Shown here: piece after piece, positions 1 to 6,886 of the stretch | How positions within the stretch are numbered: position 1 is the first letter of the stretch | Layout: every line of letters begins with the position of its first letter | Source of the DNA: Candidatus Omnitrophota bacterium | GTDB lineage: Bacteria > Omnitrophota > Gorgyraeia > Zapsychrales > JANLHA01 | Assembly: GCA_024653845.1 (NCBI GenBank) | Contig: JANLHA010000211.1 | Location: forward strand, 1-6,955 | DNA: 6,955 nucleotides | Direction: 5' to 3' | Notes under the pieces: model-generated | Told to the model about the DNA's origin: nothing | What the model saw: the letters and a program-made list of their open reading frames with translations, nothing else | Databases searched by the model: none | Program-made: the position numbers and the translations under genes

Positions 1-445
1 CATTAATATTAGCAGCCTCGGCGATACAGTGATTAGGATTAAATTGACCTCCTGCTGGAACTGGATCGCACGTACTCTGAGGATTACCCCTATAAACCAT
101 CCGTTCATGACGTTCACCCACTTTGACAGCGATCTGGCCTTGAGGACAGTTACAGGCTCTAGCAAAACTCATAGCCCACGAAGTATAACCACTCTCAGGC
201 GAAAACAGGTCACTGTGCAAGGCATGATGAACCCAGCCATTATCAGGATTTCCGCATCCAAACGCCAGCAAATTACGCTCTGATGGCCGGTCATCATATT
301 CACGATTATCAACATCGTATTCATCGGCATACTCATACAAGCGCCATTTTGTGATCAAAGGGCCATTCTTGCAAGATTGACAGATTCCTGACGCTGGAAT
401 CATCAATAAAAACCCTAGGCAGAGGACTAAAATTCTCTTCATCAT
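1..445 (-). CDS. Partial secreted Cys-containing protein of unknown function (5' part; 3' end beyond window)
   Basis: This minus-strand reading frame opens with two adjacent ATGs (445 and 442) and stays open to the window edge, giving about 148 residues. It begins MMKRILVLCLGFLLMIPASG, a short basic stretch plus hydrophobic core typical of a Sec signal peptide, with a plausible signal peptidase I site after ASG. The mature part is acidic and aromatic near its start (region YEYADEYDVDNREYDD), then has HALHSDLFSPESGYTSWAMS and ACNCPQG. It ends with two more Cys in an NPQSTCDPVPAGG context. The SP...WAxS...CxC...CPQG pattern resembles the C-terminal half of the neighbouring 541-residue protein. 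That gene's stop is only 23 nt upstream, so the two are probably co-transcribed and functionally linked at the cell surface. I do not recognise the family. The start is supported by AGGAG at 449-453, which is better spaced for the second ATG. Confidence 0.8.
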   Translation of the reverse strand, partial: MMKRILVLCLGFLLMIPASGICQSCKNGPLITKWRLYEYADEYDVDNREYDDRPSERNLLAFGCGNPDNGWVHHALHSDLFSPESGYTSWAMSFARACNCPQGQIAVKVGERHERMVYRGNPQSTCDPVPAGGQFNPNHCIAEAANIN

Positions 446-447
446 GT

Positions 448-453
448 TCTCCT
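448..453 (-). promoter_or_regulatory. Ribosome binding site of the partial secreted protein
   Basis: AGGAGA on the minus strand lies just upstream of the double ATG. AGGAG is followed by 3 nt before the first ATG (445) and 6 nt before the second (442). The second spacing is closer to the usual optimum, so translation may really start at 442. Confidence 0.65.
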
Positions 454-468
454 TACAGCTCCCCTAGT

Positions 469-2094
469 TTACTGAGATCTAGGGTTATGATACATACAAA
501 AGACAACCACATGATCACTAATTTCCCAATGCCAGGTCGCGTCTGCGTCTGTGCCTCCTCGATCTGAAGCAGGTTCAAACTCGATGTCATAGGTATCCCC
601 ACCTGGGTCATCACCTGGACGAGTAGTTCCTACCCAGACAGGATAAGATTTCACCACACCTTCGGGACAAGTGCATCCGCCAGTCAAGGGGTTCGATTGA
701 ATACAATTGCGTTCAGGGTTATTGGCAGGATTATCATCAGGGTTATTAACCGGATCTAAAAAATCGTTGTTTTTCCCTTTTAAACCAAATACAAAGAATC
801 CGCCAAAAACATCTTGAGGCTCCCAACCTTCAGGCAAAGCCGTGTTATCAGGAAAACATTGTAAACAAGAAAAGATTTTTGTCCATGATCCCGCCCAAAC
901 CCACCATTGCGAATCAACAGGACTATAACCGCCAGTCGCATGCCGCCCAACATTAAACCCTTGAGGACAATTTCCTCCTCCCGTGACCGGGTTAGGTGTT
1001 CTAACTTTAGTTTGTGGCCGCCCATCCCATCGTGGGCAATTGCCAGTAGTGCACGCGGCGGGATTGGGATTGTTGTCTGGCGGAATCCCGCCATTTTCAT
1101 TACCAGCTGAAAACACATATTCCTCATACGCCCCACCCCACGTACAATATCTCAACTTCTGGCATCCCTGTCCTTCTAAATATGTATATCCCTGATCGCA
1201 CTGGGCTTGACAACGGACATCCTCATCACATTGAACATTACTTGTTACATAAGTGATCTCCACATTACTCGGCAGTCCACCTTCCCGGGCTTGCTGGTTA
1301 GCTTCACACCAATGAGCATTTTCGTTAAGCGCCCCCTCACAGTGAAACTCACAAGAAGGCGAAGCGCTGCACTTAGGTTTCACAACCCCCTCGCCACAGC
1401 GCTCATATTCAAATAACTCTCCGTCCTCACACCCAACTTGTCCATAAGCTCTCACGGGACGACGATAAATGTCTCCTCTTCCAGACTCTTCGCATCCGAT
1501 CTGTTCTCCCGCAGGAATCAGGCTTTCAATTTCATTCCCAGAATTGATCCCACAACACTCCATCAAATCCTCAGAAGCATCGACCACCCCATCCCCGTTA
1601 TAATCCGTTCCTCTTCCGTCCTGGCATGAAGCTGGAATCTGTGGGAAAAAATCACAACAGCATTTGCTTTCATGACATTCTAAAGGAGGACGCTGCATAG
1701 AGGCAGGTAAACTCTTTTGGCATTCATTGACCAAACAACAATTCTGACATCCCGCCTGGCCTAATGTTTGCGGCGTGCACGACGCATCGCAATCCGCACA
1801 TCCAGGAACAGAACACTTTGTTTCAGTACCTTGAAAATATCTTGGACATCCGGTCCCTGGACCATCCCCGCAAAATTCTCTTGTCGAACAATCACACAAA
1901 GGCAGTCCCGGGAAACGATCACTCGACGGCTTGATGTTCTCTTCGAAGGAATCCTGGACGCCTTCATCCAGCATTTTGAAATGGGCATTGATGGACCGCA
2001 AAACATAGGGCCCCATGACGAGAATTCCCACAATCACCAAGACGGCAATAGTGGTATATTCGACTACAGATTGGGCTTTTTGTGAAATTTTCAT
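469..2094 (-). CDS. Large Cys-rich surface protein with class III (Flp/TadE-like) prepilin signal segment
   Basis: The protein has 541 residues. The N-terminus MKISQKA|QSVVEYTTIAVLV has a short basic leader followed by a Glu-Tyr pair at +5/+6 and an approximately 22-residue hydrophobic helix (about 13-34). This is the arrangement of Flp/TadE-type pilins cut by a prepilin peptidase, here with Ala rather than Gly before the cleavage point. From residue 67 onward I count 40 Cys, many in CC, CCC or CxC clusters (119-120, 145-147, 180-181). This implies an extracytoplasmic, heavily disulfide-bonded ectodomain. Residues 164-175 (DYNGDGVVDASE) fit a 12-residue EF-hand or dockerin-like calcium loop. 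The C-terminal third has two related Cys modules: NPVTGGGNCPQG at 368 and NPLTGGCTCPEG at 468, each preceded by Asn/Pro-rich linkers. Typical Flp pilins are under 100 residues, so this is more likely a pilus-associated, tip or surface-anchored protein than a major pilin. I recognise no specific family for the ectodomain. No Shine-Dalgarno is evident before the ATG. Confidence 0.85.
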   Translation of the reverse strand: MKISQKAQSVVEYTTIAVLVIVGILVMGPYVLRSINAHFKMLDEGVQDSFEENIKPSSDRFPGLPLCDCSTREFCGDGPGTGCPRYFQGTETKCSVPGCADCDASCTPQTLGQAGCQNCCLVNECQKSLPASMQRPPLECHESKCCCDFFPQIPASCQDGRGTDYNGDGVVDASEDLMECCGINSGNEIESLIPAGEQIGCEESGRGDIYRRPVRAYGQVGCEDGELFEYERCGEGVVKPKCSASPSCEFHCEGALNENAHWCEANQQAREGGLPSNVEITYVTSNVQCDEDVRCQAQCDQGYTYLEGQGCQKLRYCTWGGAYEEYVFSAGNENGGIPPDNNPNPAACTTGNCPRWDGRPQTKVRTPNPVTGGGNCPQGFNVGRHATGGYSPVDSQWWVWAGSWTKIFSCLQCFPDNTALPEGWEPQDVFGGFFVFGLKGKNNDFLDPVNNPDDNPANNPERNCIQSNPLTGGCTCPEGVVKSYPVWVGTTRPGDDPGGDTYDIEFEPASDRGGTDADATWHWEISDHVVVFCMYHNPRSQ

Positions 2095-2097
2095 AGG

Positions 2098-2117
2098 GCG
2101 TTTCTGCGCTTAAACGC
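2098..2117 (-). other. Small hairpin just upstream of the Cys-rich surface protein start
   Basis: The minus strand reads GCGTTT, an 8-nt loop, then AAACGC, a 6-bp stem ending 3 nt before the ATG. It occupies the place where a ribosome binding site would sit, and no purine-rich SD is visible there. It may influence translation or may be chance. Confidence 0.3.
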
Positions 2118-2124
2118 TATTTTA

Positions 2125-2130
2125 AGTATA
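2125..2130 (-). promoter_or_regulatory. Possible -10 element for the Cys-rich surface protein gene
   Basis: TATACT on the minus strand lies in the 49-nt gap between the methyltransferase stop and the surface-protein ATG. It would place transcription start roughly 23 nt before the ATG. No convincing -35 is seen at 16-18 nt; the region there is a T-run. Support is therefore the -10 match and AT-rich context only. Confidence 0.3.
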
Positions 2131-2143
2131 GCCTAGAAATTGT

Positions 2144-2677
2144 TTAAAAAAAAGGCAAATTCTTTTTTAAATGACATCTCATGTGATACGCCACAACCCC
2201 AAAGGCGACAGCCACATTGAGAGAATTTTTGAGTCCCGCCATTTCAATTTCAATCGCTGCATCACTTAAAGCCACCAGCTCCTCGGAGATGCCTTCAATT
2301 TCATTGCCGACAATCAAACAAACACGCCCCACCGGTTTGAAATCCCAATAATCGATACTCCGGTCAACCTGTTCAAGGAGAACAATCTGATAACCTTCCT
2401 TTTTCAGACGACGGATCACAGAAACCGCATCTTTTTCATGATCCCAGGGAACGCGCGCTTCCGCACCCAACGCCGTTTTAGAAATCTGCGAATCCGGTGG
2501 GAATCCCGTGATTCCGCAGAGCCAAATTTTTTCCACTCCAGCGCCGTCGGCGGTGCGAAAAATCGAGCCCACGTTATGGAGGCTACGAATATTATTGAGA
2601 ACAACGGTCAACGGGATACATGGGTGGTTAGCTGCATTTTGGCGAGCCACAATTTCTTCATGAGTGAGTTTACGCAT
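2144..2677 (-). CDS. TrmH/SpoU-family (SPOUT) RNA 2'-O-methyltransferase
   Basis: The 177-residue protein consists essentially of the SPOUT catalytic domain. It has all three family motifs. Motif 1 is VVLNNIRSLHNVGSIFRTAD (25-44, with the conserved Asn28/29 and Arg41). Motif 2 is LIVGNEIEGIS (121-131). Motif 3 is IEIEMAGLKNSLNVAVAFG (142-160), which forms the trefoil-knot SAM pocket. It lacks the N-terminal L30e-like substrate-binding domain of RlmB-type enzymes, so it belongs to the short TrmH-like group. By family knowledge it transfers a methyl from SAM to a ribose 2'-OH in tRNA or rRNA, but the target nucleotide cannot be read from sequence. The N-terminus MRKL resembles homologues I recall, supporting the ATG at 2677. 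That ATG sits only about 12 nt after the gapA terminator and has no visible SD, so its expression is unclear. The gene ends in a T-rich tract (PFF-stop). Confidence 0.9.
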   Translation of the reverse strand: MRKLTHEEIVARQNAANHPCIPLTVVLNNIRSLHNVGSIFRTADGAGVEKIWLCGITGFPPDSQISKTALGAEARVPWDHEKDAVSVIRRLKKEGYQIVLLEQVDRSIDYWDFKPVGRVCLIVGNEIEGISEELVALSDAAIEIEMAGLKNSLNVAVAFGVVAYHMRCHLKKNLPFF

Positions 2678-2683
2678 AAATAT

Positions 2684-2746
2684 TTTTAAAAATGAAAATG
2701 AAGAGGGACATCCTCACTTAAAAGCAATGTCCCTCTTCGCATTTTC
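2684..2746 (-). terminator. Rho-independent terminator downstream of the GAPDH gene
   Basis: On the minus strand GAAGAGGGACAT (2738-2727) pairs perfectly with ATGTCCCTCTTC (2711-2700) across a 15-nt loop. The stem is extended by GAAAAT (2746-2741) with ATTTTC (2699-2694) after a 2-nt GC bulge. ATTTTTAAAAA follows at once. It lies 11 nt beyond the gapA stop codon and closes the galT-like/galT/gapA unit. Confidence 0.85.
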
Positions 2747-2757
2747 TCTTATAAAAA

Positions 2758-3801
<1,044 letters not shown>

Positions 3802-4812
3802 TTATTGATTTGATGCTTCTCTTAAATACTTTGCTGCCAAACGCGGTGGCGTGCGCACCACATAAAATCCTGATCCCCACTCGTATCCCGCCTCACGCGT
3901 CAGTTTGGGAACGATTTCAATATGCCAGTGATAAAAACCAAACTTCTTATCAAAATTGATCGGAGCGACGTGCAAATAAAAGTTGTATGACGGATCTTGC
4001 AAAACTTTTTTGATCCGCAGCAGGACGTCTTTCAAAACCTCTGCCAATTGCCAACGCCCCTTTTCTGTCATTTCACCAAATTCAAAGAGATGTTCTTTCG
4101 GCAAAATCCATGTTTCAAAAGGGTATCTGGGAACAAAAGGACAAAACGCTAAAAATCCCTCATTCTGCGCGAAGATTCTTTCCTGCTCCTCTTCTTCCTG
4201 GCGAAGCATGTCACAAAAAATGCATTTTCCTCGACGCTGATAATATTCTTCCGCACCTTCCAATTCCTGAGCCACATATTTGGGGATCATGGGCAAAGCG
4301 ATGACCTGGCTATGCGCATGCTCAACAGAAGCTCCCGCTGAACGACCATAATTTTTAAAGATCATGATGTATTTAAAACGCTTATCACGCGCCAAACTGT
4401 TGGAGCGGTTTTGATACAACCGAATGACACGTTCGACCTCTTCGACAGAAAGATCAGCCAAATTTTTGTCGTGGTCCGGAGTTTCGATCAAAACTTCATG
4501 CGCGCCGATTCCATTCGAAATGTCATAAACCCCGGAGCCTCGCTTGTTCAGTTCTCCTTCAATACGCAAAGCGGGAAACTTATTAGAAACCACCCGAGCA
4601 AACCATCCTGAAGAATTTGGATGGGAACCATGCTCACGAATCGCATCGACTTCCGGAGGCGTTTGATTTTCTCGTCCAGGACAAAACTGGCAAATCGCGC
4701 GTTCTTTAAGAGAATGGTCTTCTTTTTCATAATGCTCAGGACCCAAAGCATTTTTCTCATCTTCTACAATCACCCATCGTCCGACCACCGGATCTCTTCG
4801 CAATTGCGTCAT
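3802..4812 (-). CDS. galT: Galactose-1-phosphate uridylyltransferase (canonical active-site copy)
   Basis: The protein has 336 residues, close to the usual 330-350 of GalT. It belongs to the HIT superfamily with two HIT-like halves. By family knowledge it swaps UMP between UDP-glucose and a hexose-1-phosphate (Leloir pathway) via a uridylyl-histidine intermediate. Sequence evidence: N-terminal RRDPVVGRWVI; a zinc-type CQFC pair (Cys41/Cys44); a uridine-loop motif VVSNKFPAL (74-82); TPDHDKN with His114; KNYGRSAGASVEHAHSQ (153-169) holding zinc-ligand-like His165, catalytic-type His167 and Gln169; a second CIFC pair (197/200); and the C-terminal FYHWHIE with His295/His297 as the second metal site. 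Its ATG overlaps the stop of the upstream paralogue (ATGA, 4809-4812), so translation is probably coupled. GAGGG at 4817-4821 can serve as SD. Related uridylyl- or adenylyl-transferases acting on other sugar phosphates cannot be excluded. Confidence 0.92.
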   Translation of the reverse strand: MTQLRRDPVVGRWVIVEDEKNALGPEHYEKEDHSLKERAICQFCPGRENQTPPEVDAIREHGSHPNSSGWFARVVSNKFPALRIEGELNKRGSGVYDISNGIGAHEVLIETPDHDKNLADLSVEEVERVIRLYQNRSNSLARDKRFKYIMIFKNYGRSAGASVEHAHSQVIALPMIPKYVAQELEGAEEYYQRRGKCIFCDMLRQEEEEQERIFAQNEGFLAFCPFVPRYPFETWILPKEHLFEFGEMTEKGRWQLAEVLKDVLLRIKKVLQDPSYNFYLHVAPINFDKKFGFYHWHIEIVPKLTREAGYEWGSGFYVVRTPPRLAAKYLREASNQ

Positions 4813-5816
4813 GAAACCCTCACTTCTCTTAAATAAGCTGCGGCATCCTCAGGAGGAATTGCGCAAATGTAAAATCCTGTTCCTTTTTCAAAGCCAGCCG
4901 CACGGGTCAATCGTGGCATGATTTCCAAATGCCAATGGTAATCTTCTTCAATCGTACGCCAACGATCCCATCGTTCTCCTCGGGCAAAAGGAGCCGTTTG
5001 GATCACATAATTGTACGCGGGGTCGTCCAACCCAATTTTGAGGCGCAAAAGCACCTCTTTCAAAATTTCTGCCAAAGCTCTTTCTTCTCCAAGCACACCT
5101 TTATAAAATCGGGCATGATGTTTTCTAGGAAGAACCCAAATTTCAAAGGGGAACCGAGGCGCAAACGGCGTGATGGCTAAGAACTGTTCATTCTCGACGA
5201 CAATGCGCTTTTTCTCCGCCAACTCTTGTTGGATCAAATCGCAATACAAACATCGTTCATGGTAATCATAGTATTTTTTAGCGCTTTTGAGTTTTTCTTC
5301 CACCCGAATCGGGTTAACCGAAGTCGCCAACATTTGCGAACGCGCGTGGGCAATTCTTCGACTCCCTGCGGCCTGGCCATAATTTTTGTAGGCCAGAACA
5401 CATTGCAAGTGAGGATCCTTCTCTAGCTCATTGAATCGCAAAACGTAAGTCTTAAAAACTCGCTCAATCTGGGCAGCACTCAAATCCGCCATATTTGCGG
5501 TATGATCCGGCGTTTCAATGATCACTTCATGAACGCCATGGCCGTTGAGCACATAATAAAGCCCTTGACCTCGTCGATCAAAAGCCGTCTCTGTTTGGAC
5601 AATCGGATTGCCATTTTCAATCACCTTCACATACCATCCGCCCATGGGCTTCTTTACGACATGAATCGGACGGTCTTTATTGTCACAGAACGGACATTTT
5701 TCCGTTTCCGGCTCGGCGTCATGCTGAGGGTCAATAAAATTTCCGGGGCGTCGCGCCCTTTCGGTTGCGATAATCACCCAACGACCACTCACTGGATCTT
5801 TACGTAATTCTGGCAT
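4809..5816 (-). CDS. Divergent GalT-like protein with Arg in place of the catalytic His
   Basis: The 335-residue protein is a collinear paralogue of the next gene. It shares LRKDPVSGRWVI, CPFC (41/44), HEVIIETPDH (His105), AYKNYGQAAG, CLYC (189/192), FPFEIWVLP and YHWHLEIMPRLTRAAGFEKGTGFY (His294/His296). The zinc-ligand-type residues Cys41, Cys44, His105 and His157 are all retained. The HxHxQ motif reads HARSQ (157-161), so Arg159 replaces the histidine that carries the uridylyl intermediate, and one extra residue lies just before it (GSRRIAHARSQ). The uridine-loop motif NKFPAL of the paralogue is NGNPIV here. It may be a pseudoenzyme, a regulatory or stabilising partner of the intact GalT, or an enzyme with altered chemistry. 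Coding appears intact and unbroken, so it is not a decaying pseudogene. It is first in its unit, behind the promoter at 5858-5886. The ATG at 5816 has only a weak SD. Confidence 0.88.
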   Translation of the reverse strand: MPELRKDPVSGRWVIIATERARRPGNFIDPQHDAEPETEKCPFCDNKDRPIHVVKKPMGGWYVKVIENGNPIVQTETAFDRRGQGLYYVLNGHGVHEVIIETPDHTANMADLSAAQIERVFKTYVLRFNELEKDPHLQCVLAYKNYGQAAGSRRIAHARSQMLATSVNPIRVEEKLKSAKKYYDYHERCLYCDLIQQELAEKKRIVVENEQFLAITPFAPRFPFEIWVLPRKHHARFYKGVLGEERALAEILKEVLLRLKIGLDDPAYNYVIQTAPFARGERWDRWRTIEEDYHWHLEIMPRLTRAAGFEKGTGFYICAIPPEDAAAYLREVRVS

Positions 5817-5857
5817 TTTAAGACGAGCTCACAAGAAAATGTTCTTAGAAAGTTAGG

Positions 5858-5886
5858 ATTATAGCACAAAGGACCTCTGATGCAAA
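5858..5886 (-). promoter_or_regulatory. Extended -10 promoter for the GalT-like/galT/gapA unit
   Basis: The minus strand has TATAAT (5863-5858) preceded by TGC, i.e. TGnTATAAT. A TTTGCA -35-like hexamer (5886-5881) lies exactly 17 nt upstream and matches 4 of 6 consensus positions. Transcription would start near 5851, giving a leader of about 35 nt to the ATG at 5816. It lies in the only intergenic gap large enough to start this unit. Confidence 0.7.
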
Positions 5887-5895
5887 CCTTTGCGC
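5864..5895 (-). repeat. Inverted repeat around the -35 of the galT-unit promoter
   Basis: On the minus strand GCGCAAAGG (5895-5887) and CCTTTGTGC (5872-5864) are inverted repeats, 9 bp with one G-U if folded as RNA, separated by 14 nt that contain the -35-like hexamer. No T-tract follows, so it is a poor terminator for fmt. Its position next to the -10 fits a dyad operator better, but no regulator is visible in the window. Confidence 0.45.
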
Positions 5896-5910
5896 CACCT
5901 CACTCTCATT

Positions 5911-6849
5911 TTAACTTTCCATGAATTGATTACCCACCTGAAGGGCATGGCCTGCCTGAAAACTTCGCACATCCATCGGCTTCCCGGATTCGGGCTGGAC
6001 TTTTTTAATCCAAAGAGCTGCCCGACCTGTGGCTACAGCCACTCGCTCTTTCTCAATTTCAACGATTGTTCCTACCGGCGAATCAAAAGGCACGGAAGAA
6101 TCCCACGACGTCTCTAAAATCTTTAACATCTTTCCTTGAAAAAAAGTGTATGCAGCCGGCCATGGCAGGAGCCCACGCACCAAGTTATGAATTTCTATCG
6201 CCGACTTTTGCCAAGGAATGAGTCCCAATTCTTTAGTCAATTTAGCCGCAAATGTCACCTTGGACTCATCCTGAGGAGTTAGCTTTGTTTTTCCTTGGGC
6301 AATGGCTTCAATCGTTTCTAGCAAACAACTCGTTCCCAATTCCACCAATTGAGCTCGCAATGTGACCGCAGTGGCTTCCTCGGCAATTTTGATTTTTTTC
6401 TGAGCAACAATTTCGCCAGCATCCATTTTGGGATTCATTTTGATAATCGAAATTCCGGTTTCTTTTTCTCCATTGATGATCACCCAATTGATGGGAGCCG
6501 CTCCTCGGTATTGAGGCAACAAAGAGGCATGAACATTAATGGAATAAACTTTGGGGATCTGGAGAATCGTCGCAGACAGGATTTTCCCATAAGCAATCAC
6601 CACAAAAAGATCGGCTTGGAAATCCCGCAACTTTTGCAGAAATTCCTGATCACAAAAATCTGCAGGCTGGAAGACCGGGATCTTGCGACGCTCGGCAATC
6701 GTCTTCACCGGAGGCGAGATCATCTTCATCCCTCGCCCCTTAGGTCGATCCGGCTGGGTGATGCACGCCAAAATTTGGTGCGAAGAAGACAGCAAACTTT
6801 CCAAATGCTTGGCTGCAAAATCGTCGGTTCCGAAAAAAATGATTTTCAT
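5911..6849 (-). CDS. fmt: Methionyl-tRNA formyltransferase
   Basis: The protein has 312 residues, the usual length. It formylates Met-tRNAfMet from 10-formyltetrahydrofolate for translation initiation. The N-terminal Rossmann-like domain starts MKIIFFGTDDFAAKHLESLL. It contains TQPDRPKGRG (31-40), VIAYGKIL (84-91), INVHASLLPQYRGAAPINW (104-122) with catalytic-type Asn105 and His107, ETGISIIKM and MDAGEI with Asp143. These correspond to the Asn-His-Asp triad of formyltransferases. The C-terminal OB-like domain includes the LVRGLLPWPAAYTF motif and DVRSFQAGHALQVG. I chose ATG at 6849, preceded by AAAGG(TAAAG). An in-frame TTG at 6864 lies inside the upstream palindrome and would add only MKGKD. 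It follows a PriA-like C-terminus by 37 nt, a common neighbourhood for fmt, though no peptide deformylase gene lies between them. Confidence 0.96.
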   Translation of the reverse strand: MKIIFFGTDDFAAKHLESLLSSSHQILACITQPDRPKGRGMKMISPPVKTIAERRKIPVFQPADFCDQEFLQKLRDFQADLFVVIAYGKILSATILQIPKVYSINVHASLLPQYRGAAPINWVIINGEKETGISIIKMNPKMDAGEIVAQKKIKIAEEATAVTLRAQLVELGTSCLLETIEAIAQGKTKLTPQDESKVTFAAKLTKELGLIPWQKSAIEIHNLVRGLLPWPAAYTFFQGKMLKILETSWDSSVPFDSPVGTIVEIEKERVAVATGRAALWIKKVQPESGKPMDVRSFQAGHALQVGNQFMES

Positions 6850-6860
6850 GTCTTTACCTT

Positions 6861-6884
6861 TCAAGAGAGCTTAAGCTCTCTTGA
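6861..6884. repeat. Perfect 24-bp palindrome between the PriA-like gene and fmt
   Basis: The half-site TCAAGAGAGCTT (6861-6872) is followed directly by its exact reverse complement (6873-6884). As RNA it would form a 10-bp stem with a 4-nt loop. No T-run follows on either strand, so it does not look like an intrinsic terminator. On the minus strand it abuts the fmt ribosome binding site (AAGG at 6860-6857), so it may act as an operator, an mRNA-processing site or a translation-modulating hairpin. Confidence 0.75.
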
Positions 6885-6886
6885 TA

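Noticed and set aside
29..283. Plus-strand open frame of 84 codons near the window start
   Set aside because: The opposite strand carries a continuous frame with signal peptide, SD and operon spacing. The plus-strand product has no recognisable features.
376..445. Lipoprotein signal (lipobox) in the partial secreted protein
   Set aside because: The residues before the first mature Cys read SGIC, which does not fit the [LVI][ASTVI][GAS]C lipobox. A signal peptidase I site fits better.
1471..1479. RGD tripeptide (residues 206-208) in the Cys-rich surface protein, suggesting an integrin ligand
   Set aside because: A three-residue motif in a 541-residue protein is expected by chance and nothing else suggests host-cell binding.
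2144..2171. Intrinsic terminator at the 3' end of the methyltransferase gene
   Set aside because: There is a run of eight T on the minus strand, but the only stem is A/T pairs (AAAAAAG/CTTTTTT) inside the coding end. It is too weak to call.
5864..5895. Terminator for fmt
   Set aside because: The stem is plausible but is followed by TATAATCC rather than a T-tract, and it overlaps the promoter. An operator or chance dyad is the better reading.
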